From Aliishimia sp963678085 (lineage in GTDB: Bacteria; Pseudomonadota; Alphaproteobacteria; Rhodobacterales; Rhodobacteraceae): a stretch of DNA of 64,000 nt. The DNA is taken from positions 1,674,001 through 1,738,000 of the forward strand of contig OY782680.1 of NCBI GenBank assembly GCA_963678085.1, in the 5' to 3' direction. Positions 34,253-42,731 of the stretch are shown here, piece after piece. The notes beneath the pieces are model-generated. The model was given only the letters and a program-made list of their open reading frames with translations, made no database searches and was not told the DNA's origin. The position numbers and the translations under genes are program-made. How positions within the stretch are numbered: position 1 is the stretch's first letter; each line of letters opens with the position of its first letter.

Positions 34253-35964
34253 TCGTCCTCCACCTCGTTAAGGGCTTCTATTCCGGCCTGCGCCCGCAGC
34301 TCTTGCGGCGAGCGGATGGCGATGATCTTTGCTTTTGGAAACTGGGCAAATACGGCCTGCACCAGGGGGTGTTTTTCCGCTTCAGCTTTGGTTTCACGCT
34401 CTTTTTGCGCATCCAGCTCAGCTTGGGTTGGCGCGGTGCAGCCATTGACGATCGAGACCGCCCAGCGATTGCCGGTCCAGCTTTGCAGGCGCGTGCTCAG
34501 TCTTTGGGCCAGATCCGCGGGCGCGCTTTGGCTGGGGGTGAACTCGATGCGGCCCGGCTGATAACTGGCCAGGCGTACGCCGCTTTCGACCTCGACCAGG
34601 AGTTTTACATCGCGGTTGGCGCGGATCAGACCCAGCACAGACTGAAACGTGGCATAGCGCGCAAGGCTCTCATTCAGCTGCGGCGCGGCTGCTAGGGCAA
34701 TTGGTGCGTTTGAAGCGGTCATGCCAACGCTTGCGCGCGGCGCTCCGGCGGATGTGTGAGACTGTGCGGCTTGAGCGGCGGGCGGGGGGGGCGGCGTTTG
34801 ACCTTGCAATTTACGCACCAGCTCGCCCGGCGTGGGCAAATCGGAAACATGGGTGAGCCGGATAATTGCCATCTCTGCGGCCATCATTGCATTGGGGGCG
34901 CTTGCCACTTCCTCCAGCGCTTTGAGCAGCATTTGCCACATCCGGCTGAGCACCCGCATGGGGAGTTCATCTGCCATACGCAGTCCACGGGTTTTCTCAT
35001 CGGGCGAAACGGTGGGATCTTCGGCGGCTTCTGGCGTAATTTTCACCACGGAAACCCAATGAGTGATTTCCGCCAAATCGCGCATGATCGCCAAAGGTTC
35101 TGCCCCGGCGGCATATTGCGCGGAAAGCTCGGCCAAGGCTTCGCCCGCCTGACCGCGCAGCACATGCTCCATCAGATCCAGCACCCGGCCCCGATCCGCA
35201 AGCCCTAGCATTGCGCGCACTTGCTCGGCACTGGTCTCACCGGCCCCATGGGAAATCGCTTGATCCAGCAAGGAGGTCGCATCGCGGGCAGAGCCTTCGG
35301 CGGCGCGGGTGATCAGCGCCAAAGCATCCTCGGCAATCTGCGCGCCCTCTGAGGCGGCGATCTTTTTGAGCATGCCCACCATATCCTCGGGCTCAATGCG
35401 GCGCAGATCAAAACGCTGACAACGCGACAGCACGGTCACCGGAACTTTGCGAATTTCGGTGGTGGCAAAGATGAATTTCACATGTTCTGGCGGTTCTTCC
35501 AGGGTTTTGAGCAGCGCGTTAAAGGCATTGGTGGAGAGCATATGCACTTCGTCGATGATATAGACCTTATAGCGCGCCGAGGCCGCCCGATAGCGCACCG
35601 CATCAATAATCTCGCGAATATCATCCACCCCGGTGCGCGAGGCGGCATCCATTTCCAGCACATCCACATGACGGCCTTCGATAATCGCCTTGCAATGCTC
35701 ACACACGCCGCAAGGCTCAGTTGTCGGCTGGCCGGTGCCATCAGGGCCGATGCAGTTAAGCCCCTTGGCGATAATGCGCGCCGTGGTGGTTTTGCCGGTG
35801 CCGCGAATGCCCGTCATGATAAAGGCCTGGGCGATCCGCTGCGCCTCAAATGCGTTTTTCAACGTGCGAACCATCGCGCCTTGTCCCACCAGATCGGCAA
35901 AGGTCTCGGGGCGATATTTGCGCGCCAAAACGCGATAGGGCGTGTTTTCGGGGGTCTCAGTCAT
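34228..35964 (-). CDS. dnaX: DNA polymerase III subunit gamma/tau
   Basis: Clamp-loader ATPase of 578 residues. Walker A GIRGTGKTTTARIIAKGLNC (about residue 52), the zinc cysteines (CGVCEHC), DEVHMLSTNAFNALLKTLEE and the arginine-finger sensor are intact. The C-terminal tau half contains a proline/alanine linker (QTPPPPPAAQAAQ) and a polymerase-binding domain. It heads the dnaX-ybaB-traB-recR operon. I looked for an SRP RNA beside it, a neighbour in some bacteria, and saw none. Confidence 0.96.
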   Translation of the reverse strand: MTETPENTPYRVLARKYRPETFADLVGQGAMVRTLKNAFEAQRIAQAFIMTGIRGTGKTTTARIIAKGLNCIGPDGTGQPTTEPCGVCEHCKAIIEGRHVDVLEMDAASRTGVDDIREIIDAVRYRAASARYKVYIIDEVHMLSTNAFNALLKTLEEPPEHVKFIFATTEIRKVPVTVLSRCQRFDLRRIEPEDMVGMLKKIAASEGAQIAEDALALITRAAEGSARDATSLLDQAISHGAGETSAEQVRAMLGLADRGRVLDLMEHVLRGQAGEALAELSAQYAAGAEPLAIMRDLAEITHWVSVVKITPEAAEDPTVSPDEKTRGLRMADELPMRVLSRMWQMLLKALEEVASAPNAMMAAEMAIIRLTHVSDLPTPGELVRKLQGQTPPPPPAAQAAQSHTSAGAPRASVGMTASNAPIALAAAPQLNESLARYATFQSVLGLIRANRDVKLLVEVESGVRLASYQPGRIEFTPSQSAPADLAQRLSTRLQSWTGNRWAVSIVNGCTAPTQAELDAQKERETKAEAEKHPLVQAVFAQFPKAKIIAIRSPQELRAQAGIEALNEVEDEWDPFEEV

Positions 35965-36374
35965 GCAGGGGCCTCAGCAAGTCACATTTACAACTCTACT
36001 GTGTTGCTCGGCCAAGGTCCACAGAGGCGATGAGGACAATTTTGCCAGAGCCCGCTGGAAAAAACACTCTTGCATGACTTTCCCAAGCTGGACGCGCACG
36101 AGCCTGGGTGGGCGCTCCGCGCTTGCCACAGGTTGAGATACGGCAAAGCGTGGGGAGAATTGAACTATTTGCGATATCGCAATGCGCCCTCCCGCGGGGC
36201 TATGAAGTTCACACATCTATGTTGCAATTGGTGAATGGCTCTGATTCCCTTTCGGAAAATGGAGGGTGTCATGGATTTGAGCTTAGGCGGTTTCGGGGAT
36301 CGGCGGCTGGAAAAAGGGGGGCCGATTTGTTGGCGCGGCTTGTGTCGCATGGTGGGCGCGGGGTTCGGGTGCGG

Positions 36375-36396
36375 CGTCTGGGCGGCGTCTGGGCGG
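36375..36396. repeat. 11-bp tandem duplication inside the transposase
   Basis: CGTCTGGGCGG is present at 36375-36385 and 36386-36396. Removal of one copy restores the frame RRLGGDRAGEIRF, which continues into the family sequence. Confidence 0.8.
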
Positions 36397-36526
36397 GGAT
36401 CGCGCTGGTGAGATCCGCTTCACGCGGTTCCTGCGCAACCCGGCCGTGACGCTGGATGAGATGACCGCGACGGCATTCGAACGCGCTCAAGGCGCCTGTA
36501 AAGGCCGCGACATTCTGGCGATCTAA

Positions 36527-36573
36527 GCAGGATTTCCCAAAAGTGGACACCGGTTTTGGGGTAAAAATCCTGC
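36527..36573. repeat. palindromic repeat (REP-like), copy 1
   Basis: GCAGGATTTCCC and its mirror AAAATCCTGC enclose ACCGGTTTTGGGG. It matches copy 2 (47314-47359, inverted) through ACCGGTTTTGGGG-AAAATCCTGC and ends with the same CTGCAAAA. It is inserted in a transposase gene. Confidence 0.8.
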
Positions 36574-36590
36574 AAAATCAAAGAACACTA

Positions 36591-36627
36591 AGCAGGTATT
36601 TGTGGGGGGAGCCTCGAATACCTGCTT
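36591..36627. repeat. second hairpin within the transposase insertion
   Basis: AAGCAGGTATT pairs perfectly with AATACCTGCTT across a loop of 15 or so bases. CTAAGCAGG at its left edge (36588-36596) repeats the sequence at 36523-36531, so the two hairpins are flanked or joined by a 9-bp direct repeat. Whether this is a target duplication or a coincidence cannot be told. Confidence 0.6.
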
Positions 36628-37825
36628 GGGACACCACGGTGACGCAATCCTGTGGGGGAGGTGGCAGTTATTTGCACGCGATGATCGCGGTGGATGCGGG
36701 CAGTGGGGCGGTTCTGGGCGCGCTGGATGCGCAGTTCTTGGAACGGACGACGGGCGGCAAGGCGAGCCGCCACAGTCGGGAATTCGCGGACCGCCAGAGC
36801 GTGCGCTGGCTGCACGCGACGCAAAAGGCCGGGCAGATGGCGGGCGCGGCACGGGTCACGGTGGTTGCCGACCGAGAGGCCGACATGTTCGAACTCTTCG
36901 CTCACCGTCCGGCCCATATAGATCTGCTGGTGCGCGCCATGCATGACCGCGTGCTCGTGGGCGGCGGCAAGCTGGCGGAGCAGATCGCCTCTGGCCCGCG
37001 TCTGGGCTATGCGGCGCTCGACTTGCCCGCTCGGCCCGGTCGCGCGGCGCGCCAAGCCCAGCTTTCGGTGCGCTTCGCTCGGCTCGAGCTGCGGCCACCG
37101 CGCGAAAACCGCAAAACCTGCCCCAATCCGGTACACATGACCTATGTCGATCTGTGCGAGGAAACCCCGCCGGAGGGGGAAAAACCGCTGCACTGGAGGT
37201 TGTTGACCACATTGCCAGTCGACACCGTGGCAGACGCGCTCGATATCGCCGCCCGCTACGCCAAACGTTGGAAAATCGAAGACGTCTTCCGCACAATGAA
37301 ACGCAAGGGCTTCGATATTGAAAGCCTGCGGATCCGAGATGAAGAGCCCCGCAACCGCCTCGTGCTGGCCTGTTTCATCGCCGCTTGCGTCGTCATGCAA
37401 ATGACCGGCGAACGCGGCGGACCGGCCCTGCGCCCGATGACGGACGCCTTCGATCCGCAGGACCTGCCACTGCTCGAAGCCACCAGCCGCGATCTCGAGG
37501 GCGCAACAGCAAGGCAGAAGAACCCGCATCCGCCAGGAAGCCTCGCCTTCGCCACATGGGTCTGCGCAAGGCTGGGCGGCTGGACCGGCTACTACGGCAA
37601 GCCTGGCCCCATTGTCATCCTGCGCGGATGGACAGAGTTCCAAACCCTCAAACACGGCGCTGCCCTCGAAAAAAGCATGATCCCGAGAGGCAATCAAAAT
37701 GTGTGAATCTGATAGCCCGGGGGGAGGGTCGGGCGCGTCCAGCGCTTCGCACCGGACAAGAAATTCGCGGGTATCGTTTTGCAGAGGGCGCGACTTGGTT
37801 AAATCACGCCCCCCAAGGGTTAGGT

Positions 37826-39325
37826 CTAATCCATCGCTTTGAAGTTAAACTCACCGCCTTCTTTGATGCCCGAGGGCCAGCGGGAGGTGACGGTTTTGGT
37901 GCGAGTGTAGAACTTGAACGAATCCGGGCCGTGCTGGTTCAGATCGCCAAACATGGATTTCTTCCAACCGCCAAAGGTGTGATAGGCGAGCGGCACGGGG
38001 ATTGGCACATTGATGCCCACCATGCCGATATTCACCCGCGAGGCAAAATCCCGCGCAGTATCCCCATCGCGGGTAAAGATCGCGGTGCCATTGCCATATT
38101 CGTGATCCATCGCCAGTTTCAGCGCTTCTTCATAAGAGCCTGCGCGCACGGTTGAGACCACGGGGCCAAAGATCTCTTGTTTGTAGATATCCATGTCGGT
38201 GGTCACCTTATCAAACAGGTGCGGGCCGACGAAAAATCCACCTTCATAGCCTTGCAGGGCAAAATCGCGATTATCCACCACCAGCTCTGCGCCTTGCTCC
38301 ACGCCGGAATTGATCAGGCCCAGGATACGCTCTTTGGCTTCACGGGTCACGACCGGGCCCATATCCACATCATCGCCAGCGGTGTAGGGGCCGACTTTCA
38401 GCTTTTCCATGCGTGGCACGAGCTTTTCAATCAGCGCATCCGCCGTTTCCTCGCCCACCGGCACAGCAACGGAAATCGCCATGCAGCGCTCACCGGCTGC
38501 GCCAAAGCCCGCACCCACAAGCGCATCTGCTGCCTGGTCAAGATCGGCGTCAGGCATGATGATCATGTGGTTTTTCGCACCGCCAAAGCATTGCGCCCGC
38601 TTGCCGCTCGCTGTGGCGCGGGCATAGATATATTGCGCGATAGGGGTCGAGCCCACAAAGCTCACCCCTTGAATGATCTCGCTATCCAGGATCTCATCGA
38701 CTGCCTCTTTGTCGCCATTCACCACCTGGAACACACCGGCGGGCAGACCGGCTTCGACAAAAAGCTCGGCCAGCATCAAGGGCACAGAGGGGTCACGTTC
38801 GGATGGTTTCAGCACCACAGCATTGCCGCAAGCCAGGGCCGGGCCCACATGCCACAGCGGCATCATCGCTGGAAAGTTGAACGGCATGATTGAGCCGACA
38901 ACCCCAAGCGGCTGACGCATGGAATACATATCAATGCCAGGGCCCGCGCTATCGGTGAACTCGCCCTTGAGCATTTGCGGCGCGCCAATGCAATATTCGA
39001 TCACTTCCAAGCCGCGTTGCAGATCGCCCTTGGCATCTGGGATGGTCTTGCCATGCTCGCGGCTGAGCGCCTCGGCCAGCTTGTCCATATCGCGGTTCAT
39101 CAGAGCGACCATCGCCATCATCACGCGCGCCCGCTTTTGCGGGTTGGTCGCGCCCCACTCGACCTGCGCCGCTTGCGCATCTTCAATCGCCTGAGCCATC
39201 TCGCTGGCAGAGGCGAGGGGCACCTTAGACTGCACTTCGCCCGTGGCAGGGTTAAAGACATCGCCAAAGCGGTTTGAGCCGCCCTTGACCTGGGCGCCAT
39301 TGATGTAATGTGTTAGCTCTTGCAT
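37826..39325 (-). CDS. mmsA: CoA-acylating methylmalonate-semialdehyde dehydrogenase
   Basis: NAD- and CoA-dependent enzyme of 499 residues that converts methylmalonate semialdehyde to propionyl-CoA in valine and inositol catabolism. Conserved: IMPFNFPAMMPLWHVGPALA, the catalytic cysteine in GAAGERCMAISVAV, FGGAKNHMIIMPDADLD and the C-terminal NVPIPVPLAYHTFGGWKKS. Start: ATG 39325 with GGAGG 6 bp upstream. A thiolase gene is divergent from it. Confidence 0.95.
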   Translation of the reverse strand: MQELTHYINGAQVKGGSNRFGDVFNPATGEVQSKVPLASASEMAQAIEDAQAAQVEWGATNPQKRARVMMAMVALMNRDMDKLAEALSREHGKTIPDAKGDLQRGLEVIEYCIGAPQMLKGEFTDSAGPGIDMYSMRQPLGVVGSIMPFNFPAMMPLWHVGPALACGNAVVLKPSERDPSVPLMLAELFVEAGLPAGVFQVVNGDKEAVDEILDSEIIQGVSFVGSTPIAQYIYARATASGKRAQCFGGAKNHMIIMPDADLDQAADALVGAGFGAAGERCMAISVAVPVGEETADALIEKLVPRMEKLKVGPYTAGDDVDMGPVVTREAKERILGLINSGVEQGAELVVDNRDFALQGYEGGFFVGPHLFDKVTTDMDIYKQEIFGPVVSTVRAGSYEEALKLAMDHEYGNGTAIFTRDGDTARDFASRVNIGMVGINVPIPVPLAYHTFGGWKKSMFGDLNQHGPDSFKFYTRTKTVTSRWPSGIKEGGEFNFKAMD

Positions 39326-39465
39326 GAGATCCTCCGAAAATTCACCGCACCATAAACGCGGGTTTTCCCGGCGAACAGAGCAAAAATGACGCCGCGTCTG
39401 GCGCTTTTGCATTTGACCTCTGCGCCGCGCAGGCTATCCCAAGGGCAAGCTTAGGAGGATCAAAC

Positions 39466-40647
39466 ATGGCTCGGGACGTTGTGATATTGGATGGGGTGCG
39501 CAGCGCGATTGGCACCTTTGGGGGATCGCTTGCAGGGGTGGCTCCAACGGCGCTTGGCGCAGCGGTGGCGAAAGAGGCAATGGCACGCTCAGGCGTAGAA
39601 GGTGCGCAGATCGGCCATACGGTGTTCGGCCATGTGATCAACACAGAACCAAAAGATATGTATCTATCGCGCGTTGCAGCAGTAAATGCAGGCGTGCCAG
39701 AGGAGAGCCCGGCCCTGACCGTGAACCGTCTATGTGGCTCGGGCGCGCAGGCGGTGGTCTCTGCGGCGCAGCATATCATGCTTGGGGATGCGGATTTTGC
39801 CATTGCAGGGGGCGCAGAAAGCATGTCGCGTGCGCCCCATTCCACGCAATCCATTCGTACAGGCCAGAAAATGGGTGATTTTGGCATGATGGATATGATG
39901 ATTGGCGCGTTGCACGATCCGTTCGGCGTCGGTCATATGGGCGTCACAGCCGAGAATGTAGCAGCAGAGCATGGCATTGATCGCGCCGCGCAAGATGCCT
40001 TTGCGCTTGAAAGCCAGCAACGGGCAGCGCGCGCGATTGAAGAGGGGCGCTTTGCCAGCCAGATCCTGCCCATTGAGGTCAAGCGCCGCCGCGAAATGGT
40101 TGCCTTTGACACGGATGAGCATCTGAAACCCGCCACAACGATTGAAACCCTCGCGGGTCTGCGCCCGGCTTTCCAAAAGGATGGCACGGTCACGGCGGGC
40201 AATGCTTCTGGCATCAATGATGGGGCAGCGGCCATGGTGCTGGCCTCAGCTGACGCGGCAGAGAAAGCCGGCCTGAAACCCAAAGCGCGGCTTTTGGGCT
40301 ATGCCCATGCGGGCGTGCGCCATGAGGTGATGGGCATTGGCCCGGTGCCTGCGGTCACGAACCTGCTGCAAAAGCTGGATATGCACGCCGATCAGTTCGA
40401 CGTGATCGAATCCAACGAGGCCTTTGCCGCCCAAGCCTGCGCAGTGAATAAGGGGCTCGGGCTGGATCCGGCCAAGGTGAACCCCAATGGCGGCGCAATT
40501 GCTCTGGGCCATCCGGTGGGCGCAACCGGCGCGATCATCACCATCAAAGCGCTTTATGAGCTGGAACGCATCCAGGGCCGCTATGGGCTGATCACCATGT
40601 GCATTGGCGGCGGTCAAGGCATCGCTCTAGCGATCGAGCGGCTCTAA
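39466..40647 (+). CDS. acetyl-CoA C-acyltransferase (beta-ketothiolase)
   Basis: Thiolase of 393 residues. Acyl-enzyme cysteine in VNRLCGSGAQA (about residue 89), active-site histidine in GHPVGATGA, and the second cysteine in MCIGGGQGIALAIERL at the C-terminus. AGGAGG precedes ATG 39466. The most similar known types are PhaA/BktB/AtoB; the chain-length choice cannot be read from the sequence. It is divergent from mmsA, so the two may act in the same catabolic context. Confidence 0.92.
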   Translation: MARDVVILDGVRSAIGTFGGSLAGVAPTALGAAVAKEAMARSGVEGAQIGHTVFGHVINTEPKDMYLSRVAAVNAGVPEESPALTVNRLCGSGAQAVVSAAQHIMLGDADFAIAGGAESMSRAPHSTQSIRTGQKMGDFGMMDMMIGALHDPFGVGHMGVTAENVAAEHGIDRAAQDAFALESQQRAARAIEEGRFASQILPIEVKRRREMVAFDTDEHLKPATTIETLAGLRPAFQKDGTVTAGNASGINDGAAAMVLASADAAEKAGLKPKARLLGYAHAGVRHEVMGIGPVPAVTNLLQKLDMHADQFDVIESNEAFAAQACAVNKGLGLDPAKVNPNGGAIALGHPVGATGAIITIKALYELERIQGRYGLITMCIGGGQGIALAIERL

Positions 40648-40680
40648 TCGCTCAGCGCAGACAGTCAGTTGAACGCGTCC

Positions 40681-40717
40681 CATCGCTGCGAAACCGGATT
40701 GTGTTTTCGCAGCGATG
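40681..40717 (+). terminator. 13-bp perfect hairpin after the thiolase
   Basis: CATCGCTGCGAAA (40681-40693) pairs with TTTCGCAGCGATG (40705-40717); 11-nt loop. It is 33 bp after the thiolase stop but has no T-tail, so it may be a 3' stabiliser or a Rho-assisted site. Confidence 0.5.
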
Positions 40718-40810
40718 CGGCGTGGCATTAACCCTTTGTAGAGAATTAGGGCGGGAATCGGGCGGATTTGTGTCAAGTTAGAGAGGTGTTCTGGTAAAAG
40801 GTAAAATGTT

Positions 40811-41803
40811 ATGTTTGATGCATTACTCTTGATCGGGGGTGGGCTCATCGTTTGGGCTCTGCTTGATGGGGGCAGTGATAGCGCCGGCGCGGAAGATGAA
40901 GACCCCGAGAGGCCGGACCTCCCCGAACCAGACCCGCTAACAACTGTGCAAAGTGACGATGCGCAAACACCTTTGCACTATGTGGATAACAGCCTAAGGG
41001 ATGTCGCCCAAGCGGAGCTGGATGCGCAAGTCAGCGCAGGCGAGATCACCCAAGAAGAAGCCGACGAGCAGATGGCCGAGACCCAATTCGGTGATGGGGC
41101 CGTGCGCGCCATTGGCAGCGATGTGGATGACAGCCTGCTGCTGGGCGAGGAGAATGACCGGGTCTTTGGCAATGATGGCGCGGATACGGTTCAGGGCGGC
41201 GCGGGCGATGATGCGATCTTTCTGGGTGATGGGGATGATGTCTCCGGCACCAGCGATGCGACGGGGCAGCTCCCGGATGGCGAACGCGCATTTGCACGTG
41301 CCAGCGATCCAAGCCTGGATCAGTTGCAAGAGGGTGATGACACTATTCGCGGCGGCGCTGGCGAGGATGACATTGCCGATGGCTATGGCGCGAACCTAAT
41401 CTATGGCGATCTTGGGCGGGACTTCATCGTCACGGTTGACCAAGACCAGCAAGAGCACGGCGTCACTGCCGATACGGTCTCTGGCGGTTTTGGCGGCGAT
41501 AGCTTTGTGGTGGATGAGGGCGATCAAGTCACCACGGGGGCAGATCTGGACCATGTGAATATCGACCTCACTGCGGGCTATGAAGCGGGCTATCAGCTTG
41601 TGGAGATCACCGATTTTGATCCCAAGAAAGATGGGCTCGAGCTGACCTTAGAGCCGGGCGAAGATGAGCCCGAGCTGGTCATTGCCCCCTTCACTGATGA
41701 TCAGGGCGTGCAGGGTGCGGTTCTCTCTCTGGACGGTGTCGAAATCGCGCGGGTTGTTGGCGGGCAGAACCTGAGCGCCGCAGATATTACGGTGACGTGT
41801 TAA
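40811..41803 (+). CDS. RTX-type calcium-binding repeat protein
   Basis: Acidic protein of 330 residues with an N-terminal hydrophobic segment (MFDALLLIGGGLIVWALLDG) and glycine/aspartate nonapeptide repeats: FGNDGADTVQGGAGDDAIFLG, split near residue 125, and GGAGEDDIADGYG later. Two or three repeat clusters separate non-repeat stretches. The C-terminal half has a beta-rich domain similar to other Rhodobacterales short RTX proteins. Calcium-dependent folding outside the cell is likely. It overlaps the end of the IMPase gene on the other strand by 17 bp. Confidence 0.83.
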   Translation: MFDALLLIGGGLIVWALLDGGSDSAGAEDEDPERPDLPEPDPLTTVQSDDAQTPLHYVDNSLRDVAQAELDAQVSAGEITQEEADEQMAETQFGDGAVRAIGSDVDDSLLLGEENDRVFGNDGADTVQGGAGDDAIFLGDGDDVSGTSDATGQLPDGERAFARASDPSLDQLQEGDDTIRGGAGEDDIADGYGANLIYGDLGRDFIVTVDQDQQEHGVTADTVSGGFGGDSFVVDEGDQVTTGADLDHVNIDLTAGYEAGYQLVEITDFDPKKDGLELTLEPGEDEPELVIAPFTDDQGVQGAVLSLDGVEIARVVGGQNLSAADITVTC

Positions 41804-42656
41804 GCGCGGCAAAATGTGCGGCAAGCTGGTCCCAGCTCTCTTTGGAGCCAGCGCAGAGCAGATATCCTGTCTCGGTGGTGGCATCATAGCCGGTGCCATC
41901 CAGCATCGCCGCATGCCCGCCCGCCTGCTGGCAGATCAACACACCGGCCAGATGGTCCCAGGGGTTCAGCTTGCTTGCCAGCACAAAATCCACCGATCCT
42001 TGTGCCAACAGCCGGTAATGATGGGCCGAGCAGCGCAAACTTGAGGTATAGGCCAGAGCGGTACTTGCCTGGGCCGCCGCGAGGTGATGCTCATCCGTCA
42101 TCGCACTGAACTCGATAAAGCCGGCCATATCCCCTAAATTTTGCTGTTTGCGCGTCGCCAGCGGCTGAGGGTCGCGCGATTTGCCTTGCCGCAGCGCAGG
42201 CCCATTGGTTTCAGCCCAGATAAATTCGCCGGTGATCGGATCATAAATCACGCCAAAAACCGCGCGCCCAAAGCGCGTAACCGCCAGCATCGTGCCAAAA
42301 GCCGCCATGCCATTGGCAAAATTCCAGGTGCCATCAATCGGGTCAATCACAAAGCCCAGCTCGGCCCCCTTAAGGGTTTTGCGAAACTCCGGCGTGCTTT
42401 CGGCCAGCTCTTCGCCAATGATTTGCGCAAGGGGATAGGTGATTTGCAGCCCGCGCCGGATCATTGCCTCAGCGGCCAAATCCGCCTCGGTCACAAAATC
42501 ATTGGGCCCGGTTTTGGTAGAGATCTGCGCCGCCTCTAGCCGCCCAAAGCGGGGCAGGATTTCAACCCGCGCAGCACGCGCAATCAGGTTGAAAATCGCG
42601 GCGCGCTGAGCTTTCGAGAAGGGGGCGGTAATGGGTAACGGTAGCTGACTGGTCAT
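41787..42656 (-). CDS. inositol monophosphatase family protein
   Basis: Phosphatase of 289 residues in the IMPase/FBPase superfamily. Metal-binding motifs GEELAEST, DPIDGTWNFANG (about residue 107) and the C-terminal NPWDHLAGVLICQQAGG are intact. It differs from the CysQ-like gene at 3390 in length and in DPIDGTWNF instead of DPIDGTRSF. Candidate substrates are inositol-1-phosphate or histidinol phosphate; not decidable here. Confidence 0.88.
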   Translation of the reverse strand: MTSQLPLPITAPFSKAQRAAIFNLIARAARVEILPRFGRLEAAQISTKTGPNDFVTEADLAAEAMIRRGLQITYPLAQIIGEELAESTPEFRKTLKGAELGFVIDPIDGTWNFANGMAAFGTMLAVTRFGRAVFGVIYDPITGEFIWAETNGPALRQGKSRDPQPLATRKQQNLGDMAGFIEFSAMTDEHHLAAAQASTALAYTSSLRCSAHHYRLLAQGSVDFVLASKLNPWDHLAGVLICQQAGGHAAMLDGTGYDATTETGYLLCAGSKESWDQLAAHFAALNTSP

Positions 42657-42731
42657 GAGGAACTCTGATTCGTAACCTATGGGTGTATTACCTCCTGCTT
42701 AGCAAAGGATTCTGGTTAACAAAATGTAGGA

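Larger units (their letters stand above)
36271..37706 (+). pseudogene. IS4/Tn5-type transposase, broken by three lesions
   Basis: DDE transposase remnant of about 480 codons, with residues around QDTT (first D at 36630), VVADREADMFE (second D) and YAKRWKIEDVFRTMK (E of the YREK-type motif). Lesions: a one-base loss in the A5G6 run near 36310 shifts the start frame (MDLSLGGFGDRRLEK); an 11-bp tandem duplication at 36375-36396 shifts it again; and about 103 bp carrying a palindromic repeat and a second hairpin are inserted at 36524-36626, adding a stop before the first catalytic aspartate. The C-terminal part from 36627 is intact. Confidence 0.88.
36197..37718 (+). mobile_element. degenerate IS4-family insertion sequence (about 1.52 kb)
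   Basis: Imperfect inverted ends: GGGCTAT at 36197 followed by TTCACACAT at 36208, mirrored near 37690-37718 (ATGTGTGAA and ATAGCCC). It encloses a Tn5/IS4-type transposase that is now disrupted. No clear target-site duplication is seen next to these ends, which fits an old insertion. GC and codon use are higher than in the neighbours. Confidence 0.75.

Noticed and set aside
35965..36196. SRP RNA beside dnaX
   Set aside because: The conserved SRP tetraloop region (a GGAAGCAG-type motif) is not present on either strand, and no suitable stem is seen.
36588..37697. Long reverse frame across the transposase
   Set aside because: It is the mirror of a high-GC coding strand; the forward frame carries the DDE transposase motifs.
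36197..37718. Target-site duplication of the IS element
   Set aside because: The 9 bases on each side of the proposed ends do not match; the element is old or the ends are shifted.
37385..38155. Forward frame spanning the IS end and mmsA
   Set aside because: It combines antisense of mmsA with an alternative frame of the transposase and has no domain.
41001..41399. Alternative frame within the RTX gene
   Set aside because: Frequent rare residues (M, R runs) and no repeats; the RTX frame has clear glycine/aspartate nonapeptides.
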